IMG/VR virus record: IMGVR_UViG_3300009705_002608
Location: 1-23,620 of that record
Reading direction: 5' to 3' (one strand)
Source: a virus
DNA: 23,620 bases
How positions within the stretch are numbered: position 1 is the stretch's first letter; each line of letters begins with the position of its first letter. The notes below the pieces were generated by a model. The model ran no database searches and was not told where the DNA came from. It saw only the letters and a list, made by a program, of their open reading frames with translations. A program made the position numbers and the translations under genes. Shown here one piece after another: positions 7,135-15,000 of this stretch.

Positions 7135-7235
7135 TTATGCAAGGGTACATAATGTATGGAATTCTTATCTTTGTTAATGTAGCAGTGTATGTAATGATAC
7201 AGATGTTTTTCGAAGGACACGAAGCTTTTAACTAA
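7131..7235 (+). CDS. Single-span membrane microprotein, 34 aa
   Basis: A 34-residue ORF starting with an ATGA overlap on the lipoprotein stop. Residues 5-26 (GYIMYGILIFVNVAVYVMIQMF) form one strongly hydrophobic segment, followed by a short acidic/His tail EGHEAFN. It is rich in Met. Such peptides often act as small subunits or anchors of membrane redox complexes; together with the upstream heme/copper protein and lipoprotein it could complete an envelope complex. This is inference from context. It ends 4 nt before the convergent minus-strand gene. Confidence 0.5.
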   Translation: MIMQGYIMYGILIFVNVAVYVMIQMFFEGHEAFN

Positions 7236-7239
7236 GATT

Positions 7240-7776
7240 TTAAAGTAGTATAGTATTTAAATATGATACAGTATCAAAATAGTTCTTTCGCAAATTAATT
7301 GAAAACATTTTAGAACTTACATTAATATCTCTATGATCACATCCATGTGACAATTGCACATTTAATGCCATTACTTGACCTGGCATAATATATTTTGATT
7401 CATCTTCTTTTCCATGTGTTATGTAGATAGGATGATCTTCTAGATTGAATAACACATTACATTTTCGAACAAATGGATTAGTTGCCCAACCTAATAGGAA
7501 GTCTTCATGGTTTTTCAAATGTACGTTTGCAGGAACAGTTTCAAATCCAATACTATGTTCTGCTAATACTTCTATAGGACTTAACAGTTCTTTAACTCTT
7601 TCTAAACAAGATAAGTCTGACAACATTAGTATGTCTTGTTTTACTGGAGCATCTTCATACCTATCTGTGTGCATGTAGTATGGACTATCCGGAGTTGTGT
7701 TCGCTATCTCATGCTCCAAATCTAGTATTGCAGGTATGTCTAAATTAAAATCGTATACGGTACTAAACTTACTCAT
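7240..7776 (-). CDS. Hypothetical protein, 178 aa
   Basis: Unrecognised soluble protein with no signal peptide. It contains several His/Asp groups (YYMHTDRYED near 34-43; THGKEDES; QLSHGCDHRDIN) and a beta-rich centre (CNVLFNLEDHPIYITHG...YIMPGQVMALN). The 'MHTD' pair with a later 'SHG' and a C-terminal arginine (NLRK) is reminiscent of small 2-oxoglutarate/Fe(II) oxygenases or cupin-like folds, but the match is too weak to assign a function. It overlaps the upstream DUF1289 gene by 8 nt and is co-transcribed with it. Confidence 0.6.
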   Translation of the reverse strand: MSKFSTVYDFNLDIPAILDLEHEIANTTPDSPYYMHTDRYEDAPVKQDILMLSDLSCLERVKELLSPIEVLAEHSIGFETVPANVHLKNHEDFLLGWATNPFVRKCNVLFNLEDHPIYITHGKEDESKYIMPGQVMALNVQLSHGCDHRDINVSSKMFSINLRKNYFDTVSYLNTILL

Positions 7777-7963
7777 TCGCTATTCTCTCTAATACTTTAT
7801 TCTTCTCATCGTCGGTCATTATATACCAGTCTCGCATCTCAGTAGCAGTTCTAAAACAACCGATACAATACTCTCCGCTCTCATCAAAAGTACAAACTTT
7901 GATACACGGACTTATTACTGTTGATGGAGGCCTAGCCTTTCCCCTTCTCAAATCTTCTTTCAA
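7769..7963 (-). CDS. DUF1289 small cysteine-motif protein
   Basis: A 64-aa protein matching the DUF1289 pattern: SPCIKVC....YCIGCFRTATEMRDWYIMTDDEKNKVLERI. The cysteines C20, C24, C33 and C36 form a probable zinc or Fe-S site, and the Trp-x-x-Met-x-x-x-E/K segment is typical. DUF1289 proteins are common in Proteobacteria and have no firm function. No ATG exists in this frame after the upstream stop, so initiation is at a TTG (7961-7963, or 12 nt further in); a purine-rich GAAGAGGA lies immediately upstream, closer than ideal. Likely acquired from a proteobacterial host. Confidence 0.75.
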   Translation of the reverse strand: MKEDLRRGKARPPSTVISPCIKVCTFDESGEYCIGCFRTATEMRDWYIMTDDEKNKVLERIANE

Positions 7964-7997
7964 TCCTCTTCTTTTGCGGTTCTGTGTATATTAACTG

Positions 7998-8005
7998 TAT
8001 TTATA
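7998..8005 (-). promoter_or_regulatory. T4-type late promoter motif, minus strand (TATAAATA)
   Basis: An exact TATAAATA on the minus strand, 35 nt upstream of the DUF1289 gene start. This is the T4 late consensus, suggesting that the DUF1289/178-aa pair is expressed late. Confidence 0.55.
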
Positions 8006-8020
8006 TGCACATAGACTGGC

Positions 8021-8065
8021 TATTACCAATTTTTTAGTAAAAGTTACCAGAAAAACTGGTAATAA
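8021..8065. promoter_or_regulatory. Operator-like inverted repeat cluster
   Basis: A perfect 7-bp inverted repeat TTACCAG-AAAAA-CTGGTAA occupies 8045-8063. A further half-site TATTACCA at 8021-8028 is the exact reverse complement of TGGTAATA at 8058-8065. The cluster ends 3-6 nt before the -35 box of a consensus promoter, a position suited to an activator or repressor. As RNA on either strand it would be a hairpin with an A5 or T5 loop, but no U-run follows on the plus strand. Confidence 0.5.
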
Positions 8066-8068
8066 ACT

Positions 8069-8097
8069 TGACATAGACGCAGTTTCCTAGTATAATA
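8069..8097 (+). promoter_or_regulatory. Consensus sigma70 promoter (TTGACA-17-TATAAT)
   Basis: TTGACA at 8069-8074 and TATAAT at 8092-8097 with a 17-nt spacer, a perfect consensus. Transcription would start near 8104, giving a leader of about 24 nt with an AAGGA ribosome binding site before ATG 8128. Confidence 0.85.
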
Positions 8098-8127
8098 TAC
8101 ACTTAGTTTAGCAAAAAGGATAACACT

Positions 8128-8442
8128 ATGATAGAGATATTAAAAGAAGTAACTGACTGGGGCAAGTACTCAGTTAACAATGGGATTTACCACGTTAATG
8201 GTGCTGGGCAATTAGTTGCATACAAGAAATCTGAAACAGCTGAACTTAAAACATTTAAGAATCCGTTAAAGCAGTTTAGCAAAAGCAGACGTAAGTTTGT
8301 TAAGTTAGACGAAGTAGAAGAGCAATTAGCAGATGATGTTATTGTTGTTCAGGGCAGTAACGGTAAAACTTACACAATACAGGACGGCAAATGTAGTTGT
8401 CCTGGGTATACATATAGGGGAAATTGTAAACATGTCAAATAA
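8128..8442 (+). CDS. SWIM zinc-finger protein
   Basis: A 104-aa protein whose C-terminus carries a SWIM-type zinc motif CxC...CxH: C89-S-C91-P-G-Y-T-Y-R-G-N-C100-K-H102. SWIM domains bind nucleic acid or protein; stand-alone versions occur in phages without a settled role. The N-terminal half is basic (KNPLKQFSKSRRKFVK), consistent with nucleic-acid binding. An AAGGA ribosome binding site precedes the ATG. Its 3' end overlaps the ATG of the lipoprotein gene by 11 nt, so both belong to one transcript from the consensus promoter. It might regulate that transcript, which is speculation. Confidence 0.75.
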   Translation: MIEILKEVTDWGKYSVNNGIYHVNGAGQLVAYKKSETAELKTFKNPLKQFSKSRRKFVKLDEVEEQLADDVIVVQGSNGKTYTIQDGKCSCPGYTYRGNCKHVK

Positions 8443-10792
8443 ACATACTAAACTTTTTACTGCAATTGCAACAGCATCGCTGATGACTGCATGTGCTAGT
8501 GGAGGCGGCTCAACTACCGCACCAGTGCAAACAATTATTACACCGCCAACAACCACAGTTACTACTGACCCTGACAAGCGAATCCAGTTTGAAACATTTC
8601 AAGACAACTATGAAACTACAACTAGTGCGTTAGGTTACAACAGAGTAACATACAGTGTAGGTGATTACAACGATACTGCTTGGGTTAATGGCAAATACAC
8701 CGTAGAAGACTTTGCATTTTTGCAAGTTACTATCGACGGAGACCATCGTGGTAAAAACCCAAACAATCCAGATTCCGAGGAGCACTCGGGAGCCGGTGCT
8801 TGGATGACAAATGCAAGTTATGTTATAGAAAATGATATCAACCAAGACGGTCATAATGATTTTATTGTTTGGATGAGAACATTTGGAGACTTCAACACTA
8901 TACCTGGCACACGAGCATTGCAATTTGTTAATGACGGTGAAGGACATTTTGCACTAGACTGTAGTGTTTTCGATGACGGAGTATGCCCCTTAGTGTTCGG
9001 TGAAGGATCATTACTAACAAACATGGGGTGGTTTAATAACGAAGATGCTCCAGTAAAAGCTGAGAATACTGGTGCCATACAGCAATATGATTTAAACGGT
9101 GACGGCAACAAAGACTTATTTGATACAGGATTGTTGTGGTTAACTGAGAACGGGAAGTTTGTAGAATCACGTAATAACTTGCCTGACTTTATGCTTGAAA
9201 ACTTAAATGCTGACGGTGTCGATGTTGGCATATTTGTACATGACCATGCTGTAGGTGATTTAAACGGTGACGGGTTCAACGACATATTCATGCCCAACAC
9301 AACACCTGTTAGTTCGCAAAATAATATGTACAAGTTTTTTATGTTAAATGACGGCAACGGCAACTTCACTAATACCAGTTTCAAAGTAGGACACTCGGCA
9401 CATTTTGCAACAGCAACTACTATTGCAGATTTTGACGGAGACGGCTTTGGTGACATTGCATTAGGTTGGAGTGGCGGCGCTTATGTTAACCTAGGCGGAG
9501 ATAGTGTAGGTGGCATTTATTGGGGCAACGCTGAAACAGATTATACTACAGAATACACCGCATTACCTCCTGGATATTATGCAACTAATATTGCATTTGA
9601 TATGCAGGCAACTGATATTAATGCAGATGGCTTACTAGACTTAGTTATAGCAAACACAGACCGTGATAATTATTATGTAGGGCATGTGTTACAGTTCTTA
9701 ACGAACAACGGCGACAGGACATTTGACCATGCGGCATTTAGAGCAGAAGAGTTAATAGACGGAATTAACAACGGTGTAAGTTACATCTATATACTAGACT
9801 TCAATCATGACGGTGTTGATGATATTTTAGTTACGTCACAGGATCGTGCGTATGCTATGATTAACAACGGCGATGGAACATATACAGAAACAAGCCAGTT
9901 TGCAGTCCCGGATAATAATGCTATATTTAACATGCTATTTCCTGTCGAAGTAGACGGCAAATATGACTACGACTTTATTGGAGCGAATATCATATCACCG
10001 TCAGACACACAAACAATTACCAGTTTCTTTATTAGTTTAGACCCGCCCTCGCAGTTAGAAGAGATGAGAGCAGAGCTACTTAACAAGCCATTACAGTATG
10101 CACAAACTATTGCTGACAATAAAACATTGTTTCACAATATTAAAAATGCAACACTTAGCGACAATGTTTTCTTTGCGAGAAATGGCGTTACAAGTATCCA
10201 AGGATACTCACACAATTTTGATAACATAGGTGTTACAGTGGGTAACACATCTAACGGAGCATTGGTATACTTAGACAAGCAAACAGGACAATTCCATTAC
10301 GGTTTAGGTTACATGACAGACAAGATAGGTACTAACAGTAACGGCAAATGGTATGGCAACGGTACTGCTGAATTGGATATTTCCACACTAAATGCATTCG
10401 CGGAATATACTACTCCTATACTAGCTAACCTACATGTTACAACGGGCCTAGCAATGTATAAGACGTCAGTACAAGGCTTTACAGAAGAAAGCAGTCAGTA
10501 CAACATCACTGTGGAAGACTTTACTTTAAACGATGCAGAATTATATGTAGATGTAACAGGTATGCACACATCAGTGTACGGAAATACATACTTAACATTG
10601 GGTACTAGTATGCATCAGAGCTTGAGTAATACAAGCATTGTGTGGGACGGTGGTTTAGTATCTGAATTTAGTAACGATGATGTTGCATTTAGAACTACTG
10701 TAATGCACACATATAAAATGTTCTATGCCAAAGCAACTACTAGTTCAGTTGACGGCGAAACATTTGAAATAGGATTTAACTTACAGTTTTAA
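8432..10792 (+). CDS. FG-GAP/VCBS-repeat surface lipoprotein
   Basis: A 786-aa protein. I chose ATG 8432 over an in-frame ATG 33 codons upstream because it begins a clear lipoprotein signal (MSNKHTKLFT..LMTAC, lipobox cysteine C21) with AGGGGA upstream. Calcium-loop motifs of FG-GAP/VCBS repeats recur at about residues 135 (DINQDGHND), 220 (DLNGDGNKD), 276 (DLNGDGFND), 333 (DFDGDGFGD), 395 (DINADGLLD) and 456 (DFNHDGVDD), implying a beta-propeller. Residues about 590-786 alternate polar and hydrophobic residues and end in F (GFNLQF), as in outer-membrane beta-barrels. Such proteins mediate adhesion or binding in bacteria. In a phage, altering the host surface or superinfection exclusion is possible. 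Its stop overlaps the convergent minus-strand ORF in a shared TTAA. Confidence 0.78.
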   Translation: MSNKHTKLFTAIATASLMTACASGGGSTTAPVQTIITPPTTTVTTDPDKRIQFETFQDNYETTTSALGYNRVTYSVGDYNDTAWVNGKYTVEDFAFLQVTIDGDHRGKNPNNPDSEEHSGAGAWMTNASYVIENDINQDGHNDFIVWMRTFGDFNTIPGTRALQFVNDGEGHFALDCSVFDDGVCPLVFGEGSLLTNMGWFNNEDAPVKAENTGAIQQYDLNGDGNKDLFDTGLLWLTENGKFVESRNNLPDFMLENLNADGVDVGIFVHDHAVGDLNGDGFNDIFMPNTTPVSSQNNMYKFFMLNDGNGNFTNTSFKVGHSAHFATATTIADFDGDGFGDIALGWSGGAYVNLGGDSVGGIYWGNAETDYTTEYTALPPGYYATNIAFDMQATDINADGLLDLVIANTDRDNYYVGHVLQFLTNNGDRTFDHAAFRAEELIDGINNGVSYIYILDFNHDGVDDILVTSQDRAYAMINNGDGTYTETSQFAVPDNNAIFNMLFPVEVDGKYDYDFIGANIISPSDTQTITSFFISLDPPSQLEEMRAELLNKPLQYAQTIADNKTLFHNIKNATLSDNVFFARNGVTSIQGYSHNFDNIGVTVGNTSNGALVYLDKQTGQFHYGLGYMTDKIGTNSNGKWYGNGTAELDISTLNAFAEYTTPILANLHVTTGLAMYKTSVQGFTEESSQYNITVEDFTLNDAELYVDVTGMHTSVYGNTYLTLGTSMHQSLSNTSIVWDGGLVSEFSNDDVAFRTTVMHTYKMFYAKATTSSVDGETFEIGFNLQF

Positions 10793-11040
10793 TCCATCCA
10801 GTCTTGACTCTTATCGCCATTCTTCATTTTGTTGTAGCGGTTTAAGGTCTTTATAAGGTCTTCACGCTCAGTTGGACTTAGGTGCCAACCTTCAGTATAT
10901 GAAACGGCACCCTCACTAAAAATAGCCAGCTCGGCTACTTGTTTAGAAATTGCTTGACCTTCTTTCTCGAGTTTACCTAAGTAGGCTGAAATTTCTTCAG
11001 GCTCGGCTGACCCTAGGAACCCGTGAAAAAATTTACAGGA
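10789..11040 (-). CDS. gp51: gp51-like tail assembly chaperone segment, reached by -1 frameshift
   Basis: An 83-codon open frame with no ATG, GTG or TTG start, lying in the -1 frame relative to the gp26-like gene and overlapping its last codons. It encodes ...GSAEPEEISAYLGKLEKEGQ..., then EGAVSYTEGWHLSPTERED, a pattern I recognise from the small gp51/tail-chaperone proteins of marine T4-like phages. Slippage at A AAT TTT (minus strand, 11034-11028) would join 288 residues of the gp26-like protein to 79 residues of this frame, a 367-aa fusion. A weak downstream stem (CTGAAG-aaa-TTTCAG) could stimulate it. The TAA shares a palindromic TTAA with the convergent lipoprotein gene. A homopolymer sequencing error is the main alternative. 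Confidence 0.7.
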   Translation of the reverse strand, partial: SCKFFHGFLGSAEPEEISAYLGKLEKEGQAISKQVAELAIFSEGAVSYTEGWHLSPTEREDLIKTLNRYNKMKNGDKSQDWMD

Positions 11041-11891
11041 TCAAAGTTAATAGTAGAATTGAATGTGTTATCACATTCTTCATTACTACATTCAACTTGC
11101 ACCTCGTTATCAACACCCTTAGCATTAATACTATTAATGAATGCTTCAATTTCCTTTCCAACGTTGTTATCAGTATTTTCTAAAAACTCCCTAATAACTG
11201 CCTTGTCTTTAATAACAGCATCTTCACCTTTCTCGTCTTGGAAACTAATACTATAAATAGCATCAATTAATAACTCGAAGTTTAAGTCTGCTAGTTTAAC
11301 AAAACTAGTATTAAATGCTTTTAGCCTTTCCATGTCGTCGTCTAATGCAGAAATACTTTGCATACTTCTTGTACTTTGGAAACTAGCAACACCTGCCTTA
11401 ATAGTGTTCTTATAACTAAACGGCATACCTGAAATAACAAGTCCGTTTGCAAGTACAACTTCGTACACATCGTCTAACTCTTCCATTGACTGCAAACTTT
11501 GTGCAACACTTACGGTTACATCAGTAGTAGTTTCGCATTTTGGACATTTAGCGGCAACATCAACATCATCGCCACCACTTGCACCTCTAATTGCAATCAG
11601 TAATGCATCTACGTCAGCACTATACAAATCTCTTGCATTTTTAATTTCTGGTACACATGAATGGATCAATGAAGCAACAGCTTCACCGTTTAATAAAGCA
11701 TCCGGGTTTTTTAATAATAACTCGTCTTTAGTAGTCATCGGATAAATTGCTAATTCTTGAGTACTATCATCATTGAACTCGATAATACCTTGTTCATAAA
11801 ATTTACCACCACTAGGGATTTTTGTGAATATCTTTGGTGCTCTGAAGTAGGCACTTAACGGATTCTGCGTTTTGTTCATATTTTTGCTCAT
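11013..11891 (-). CDS. gp26: T4 gp26-like baseplate hub / tail assembly protein
   Basis: A 292-aa protein resembling the gp26 family of T4-like phages (T4_baseplate family), with N-terminal KIFTKIPSGGKFYEQGIIEF and ELAIYPMTTKDELLLKNPDALLNGEAV, a characteristic stretch in marine T4-like gp26 proteins. Two cysteine pairs, C116-x-x-C119 (CPKC) and C268-x4-C273 (CSNEEC), probably bind zinc. T4 gp26 is shorter (about 208 aa). It acts in baseplate hub assembly and, with gp51, is likely a tail-assembly chaperone. It lies on the minus strand, divergent from the tape-measure-like gene, with its own late promoter motif (11964-11971). The gene ends just after an A AAT TTT TTC slippery site that opens the gp51-like frame. 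Confidence 0.8.
   Translation of the reverse strand: MSKNMNKTQNPLSAYFRAPKIFTKIPSGGKFYEQGIIEFNDDSTQELAIYPMTTKDELLLKNPDALLNGEAVASLIHSCVPEIKNARDLYSADVDALLIAIRGASGGDDVDVAAKCPKCETTTDVTVSVAQSLQSMEELDDVYEVVLANGLVISGMPFSYKNTIKAGVASFQSTRSMQSISALDDDMERLKAFNTSFVKLADLNFELLIDAIYSISFQDEKGEDAVIKDKAVIREFLENTDNNVGKEIEAFINSINAKGVDNEVQVECSNEECDNTFNSTINFDPVNFFTGS
11028..11034 (-). promoter_or_regulatory. Putative -1 ribosomal slippery heptamer (A AAT TTT)
   Basis: On the minus strand the gp26 frame reads GTA AAT TTT TTC ACG GGT TCC TAG. A AAT TTT fits the X XXY YYZ rule in the correct frame, 14 nt before the stop codon. The -1 frame opened here runs 79 codons and encodes the gp51-like segment, which has no start codon of its own. 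Confidence 0.65.
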
Positions 11892-11914
11892 TAAAACTCC
11901 TGTTAATTCTATAA

Positions 11915-11922
11915 GATAAATA
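11915..11922 (+). promoter_or_regulatory. Late promoter motif (GATAAATA) for the tape-measure gene
   Basis: GATAAATA on the plus strand, 81 nt upstream of the GTG start at 12004. The same GATAAATA form precedes the portal and tail-fibre genes, so the phage's preferred late motif appears to be GATAAATA. Confidence 0.6.
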
Positions 11923-11963
11923 CGTTTGTAGTTAAATTTATATCTAATGAATAACTTAGTACT

Positions 11964-11971
11964 TATTTATC
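11964..11971 (-). promoter_or_regulatory. Late promoter motif (GATAAATA), minus strand, for gp26-like gene
   Basis: GATAAATA on the minus strand, 72 nt upstream of the gp26-like ATG at 11891. It lies downstream of the plus-strand motif, so the two divergent transcripts would overlap at their 5' ends. Confidence 0.6.
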
Positions 11972-11976
11972 TACAT

Positions 11977-11990
11977 TAAAACTAGTTTTA
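11977..11990. repeat. 14-bp perfect palindrome before tape-measure RBS
   Basis: TAAAACTAGTTTTA is a perfect palindrome lying directly before the AAGGA ribosome binding site (11991) of the tape-measure-like gene. It could be a protein-binding site or a weak RNA structure affecting initiation at the GTG start. Confidence 0.4.
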
Positions 11991-12003
11991 AAGGAAATAC
12001 TGA

Positions 12004-15000
12004 GTGGCAGTTGAATTTAATATAGAAGGTCAAAATTATCGTTTTCCAGATTGGGCAACAGAATCCACTATGGAGGAAGTATCTAAAGTACTTCAAGAGA
12101 TTGCAAAAAATAATGGTGCGTCTGACAAAGACCTTAAGGATCTGGTAGCCAACAATAAGAAAATGCATTTAGAAATGTCTAAAAATGCAAAGAGTGGCGA
12201 AAAGTCCGACAAAGACAGAAAGGAAGAGGCCAAAGAACACGCAGGATTCTTTAGCGAAATGATTAGAGGCATCAAAGGTAACGAAGATGCTATCAGGGAC
12301 GGAAATAAAATAGACAAAAAGGAATACAAATCCTTTGCTACTAAAGTTATAGACGATTTTGAAAACACCGGTGAACAACTTGTCGGAGCAGTAGGCTATG
12401 TAGGCGGAGGCATATTTAAAGCAGGTATGCTACTTGGCGGCGTGGCTGTTACAGGCGCCGGCTTAATTAGTAGAGCAATGCTAGGAGCAGGTAAGTCAAT
12501 TAACGACCTTACAGAAGTTGGTCTTGGGTTTAGCAGTACATACAACGATATGGGTAAAACTACTACCCAGGCAATTGGACAACTGGGTGCATTGGGCGAT
12601 GGGTTTGCAGGTGCGGCACAGAGAATGGCAAATTCTTCTAGTGTGATAGCAACGCAAGGCTTTGGCAGATTTACTGACACCATGCAATTTGCGGCAGACA
12701 CCTCCGAAGAATTAGGCTTGAGTTTCGAAGCTAGTATGGATCGTTTTGGACAGGCACTAGATAGACGACAAGCAATGTTAAACTTGGGTAATGTTGACCA
12801 AGGAAGACTAAACAAGCAAGTAGCAAGAACAACAAGATTACAACAAGCATACTCAACAGCAATTGGTGTGAGTACAACAGAACTACAAAACTTTGTAAGT
12901 ACACTATTAGACGAAGGTCAATTAACAGCAACACTTATACAATTTAACGATGCCGTACGAAGTGATGTTATTGGCGGCATAGAAGTATTTGCTTCTGGCA
13001 TGGCGGCAATGGGTGGAAAAGCAGGAGCCGATCTAGCAACAGCATTCCAAGAAGCGGCGAATACAAGTGCTATTGGAATGAGTCAAGCGGCTATTGGAAT
13101 GGTAACAGCATTACCAAATCTCCAAGGGCCAATGAACGAATATATAGAAGCAGTACAAAACGGAACATTAAGCCAAGACCAAGCTCAAGGAATGGTAGAA
13201 AATTTAACGTCGACACTGGGCAATCTTAGCCACAGTGAAAAACAACGTATCAGAGCAATGGCTAACATTGGCGACGAATCAGCAAAAACTATGGCAAACG
13301 CTATAGCACAGTTTGAACAGTCTGAAAGCAAAATGAAAGATATTAATAAAGCATTAGGCACAGGCTTTAAAATGGACTTAGTACAAAAGGGTACTAACCA
13401 ATTTAATAAAGTAATGGCACAGATATCAGGCGGAGCCCAGAATGCATTCTACAGTTTATTCTCAGATCCAGAAGTAACAGGAGCAATATCAGATGGCTTC
13501 AAGGAAATACTAGACATCTTTGGCTTTGGCGTAGACGACATGAGTGGAGCCGCAATGAGTATGGGCGACAGAGTTGGCGGCATGGCAAAAACTTTAGCTA
13601 AATGGATAAAAGTAGCGGCAGACCAACTGGCAGAATTTGCAAACTATCTCAAGGATGCGTTCGACGAAGGCGGATTTGGCGGAATGGTCAAGACGCTGTT
13701 TGGCGATATGGCATCAGCAATAGGTAAAGCAATAACGAAATTTGTTGTGACCACGATGATAAGCATAGCGGCGGCGTCGGTTGCAAAAGCGGCGGCAATG
13801 CAGATGTTTACAGGAAAAGCCCAATCCGGAGCCGCAGGCGCAATTGCAGACACAATAAAGAATAAGGTATCAGGTAGCGGTGCCAAAGCAGTAGCAGGAG
13901 GCATGGAAGCGGCAGGCGAAAAAGCCACTGGTGCAATGGAAGGAGCGTTAACCAAAGGCGGAAAAACAGGCGGCTTCCTACAAAGAATAGCAAATGGCGT
14001 TAAGAAATTTGGCGATACCAAAGTACTTAAAGGTGCGGCGGCAATAGCACTATTAGGCGCATCAGTCGGATTAGCGGCAGTAGGATTAAGAACATTTAAT
14101 GAAGTAAACTTTTCATCATTAGTAAAAGGCACAGTTGCACTAGGCGGATTAGCCTTATTGGCAAAAACATTAGGCAAAGGCTCTCTTGGAATGGTGATGG
14201 GTGCGGCGGCAATAGCACTGTTAGGCGCGGCAGTAGTACCATTAGCGTTCGGACTTAGTTTAATGAAAGATGTTGGGTTCAAAACAATTGGTGTGTTGGC
14301 GGCAGGACTGGTAGTATTAGGTTTAGCGGCGGCAGGACTAAGTTTTATATCTCCATTTATTATAGCAGGTTCAATAGCAATCGGGGCATTAGGTCTAGCA
14401 CTTGTACCATTGGGTATTGCTATGCAGTTAATTAACGAGCCTCTTAAAAACTTTGGTCCTAGTTTATCAGCATTAGCAGACGTCGACGGCGGCGCACTAA
14501 TGAATACAGCAGGCGGATTATTAGCAATAGGCGGAGCAATGGCGCTAATGGCACCGATGCTACCATTTATGCTTATTGGAGCTTTGGCAGGACCTGCTAT
14601 GGAGAGACTAGCAGATTCGCTATATGCATTTAATCGTGTAGATATGAAAAACTTGAGTTTGGCTGGCGGAGCTATGAAGTCACTAGGTGCAGGCATGAGT
14701 GCTATAAGCGGTGGCTCACTGATGAGCAGTGTGAAAGATGGCATCGGTGGATTATTTGGCGCTGACAGTCCAATTGAAAAGATACAGAAATTTATACAAG
14801 GATTTAAAGGCCTCGACCTAGGCGGCATATACATGGCTGGGTTCGCAATGGAAAAACTAACAGACGCTACAGCACAAATACCGTCGGCAACACAGAACTT
14901 GGGACCATTTGCTAGTTCAATGGAAGACTTAGGTCTAGCTCTTAGGTCAATGGGAGACGAGCCGTTTAAAGGCTTCGAAGGCATGGAACCATACGCAACA

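Noticed and set aside
8045-8063. TTACCAG-A5-CTGGTAA read as an intrinsic terminator
   Set aside because: Only a 7-bp stem and no U-tract after it on the plus strand; its position before a -35 box fits an operator better.
8333-8431. Upstream in-frame ATG adding 33 residues to the FG-GAP lipoprotein
   Set aside because: It would hide the lipoprotein signal sequence and lies inside the SWIM gene; ATG 8432 has a better signal peptide and ribosome binding site.
10950-11256. Plus-strand frames of 77 codons opposite the gp26/gp51 region
   Set aside because: They are antisense to a recognisable tail gene, with no promoter or family resemblance.
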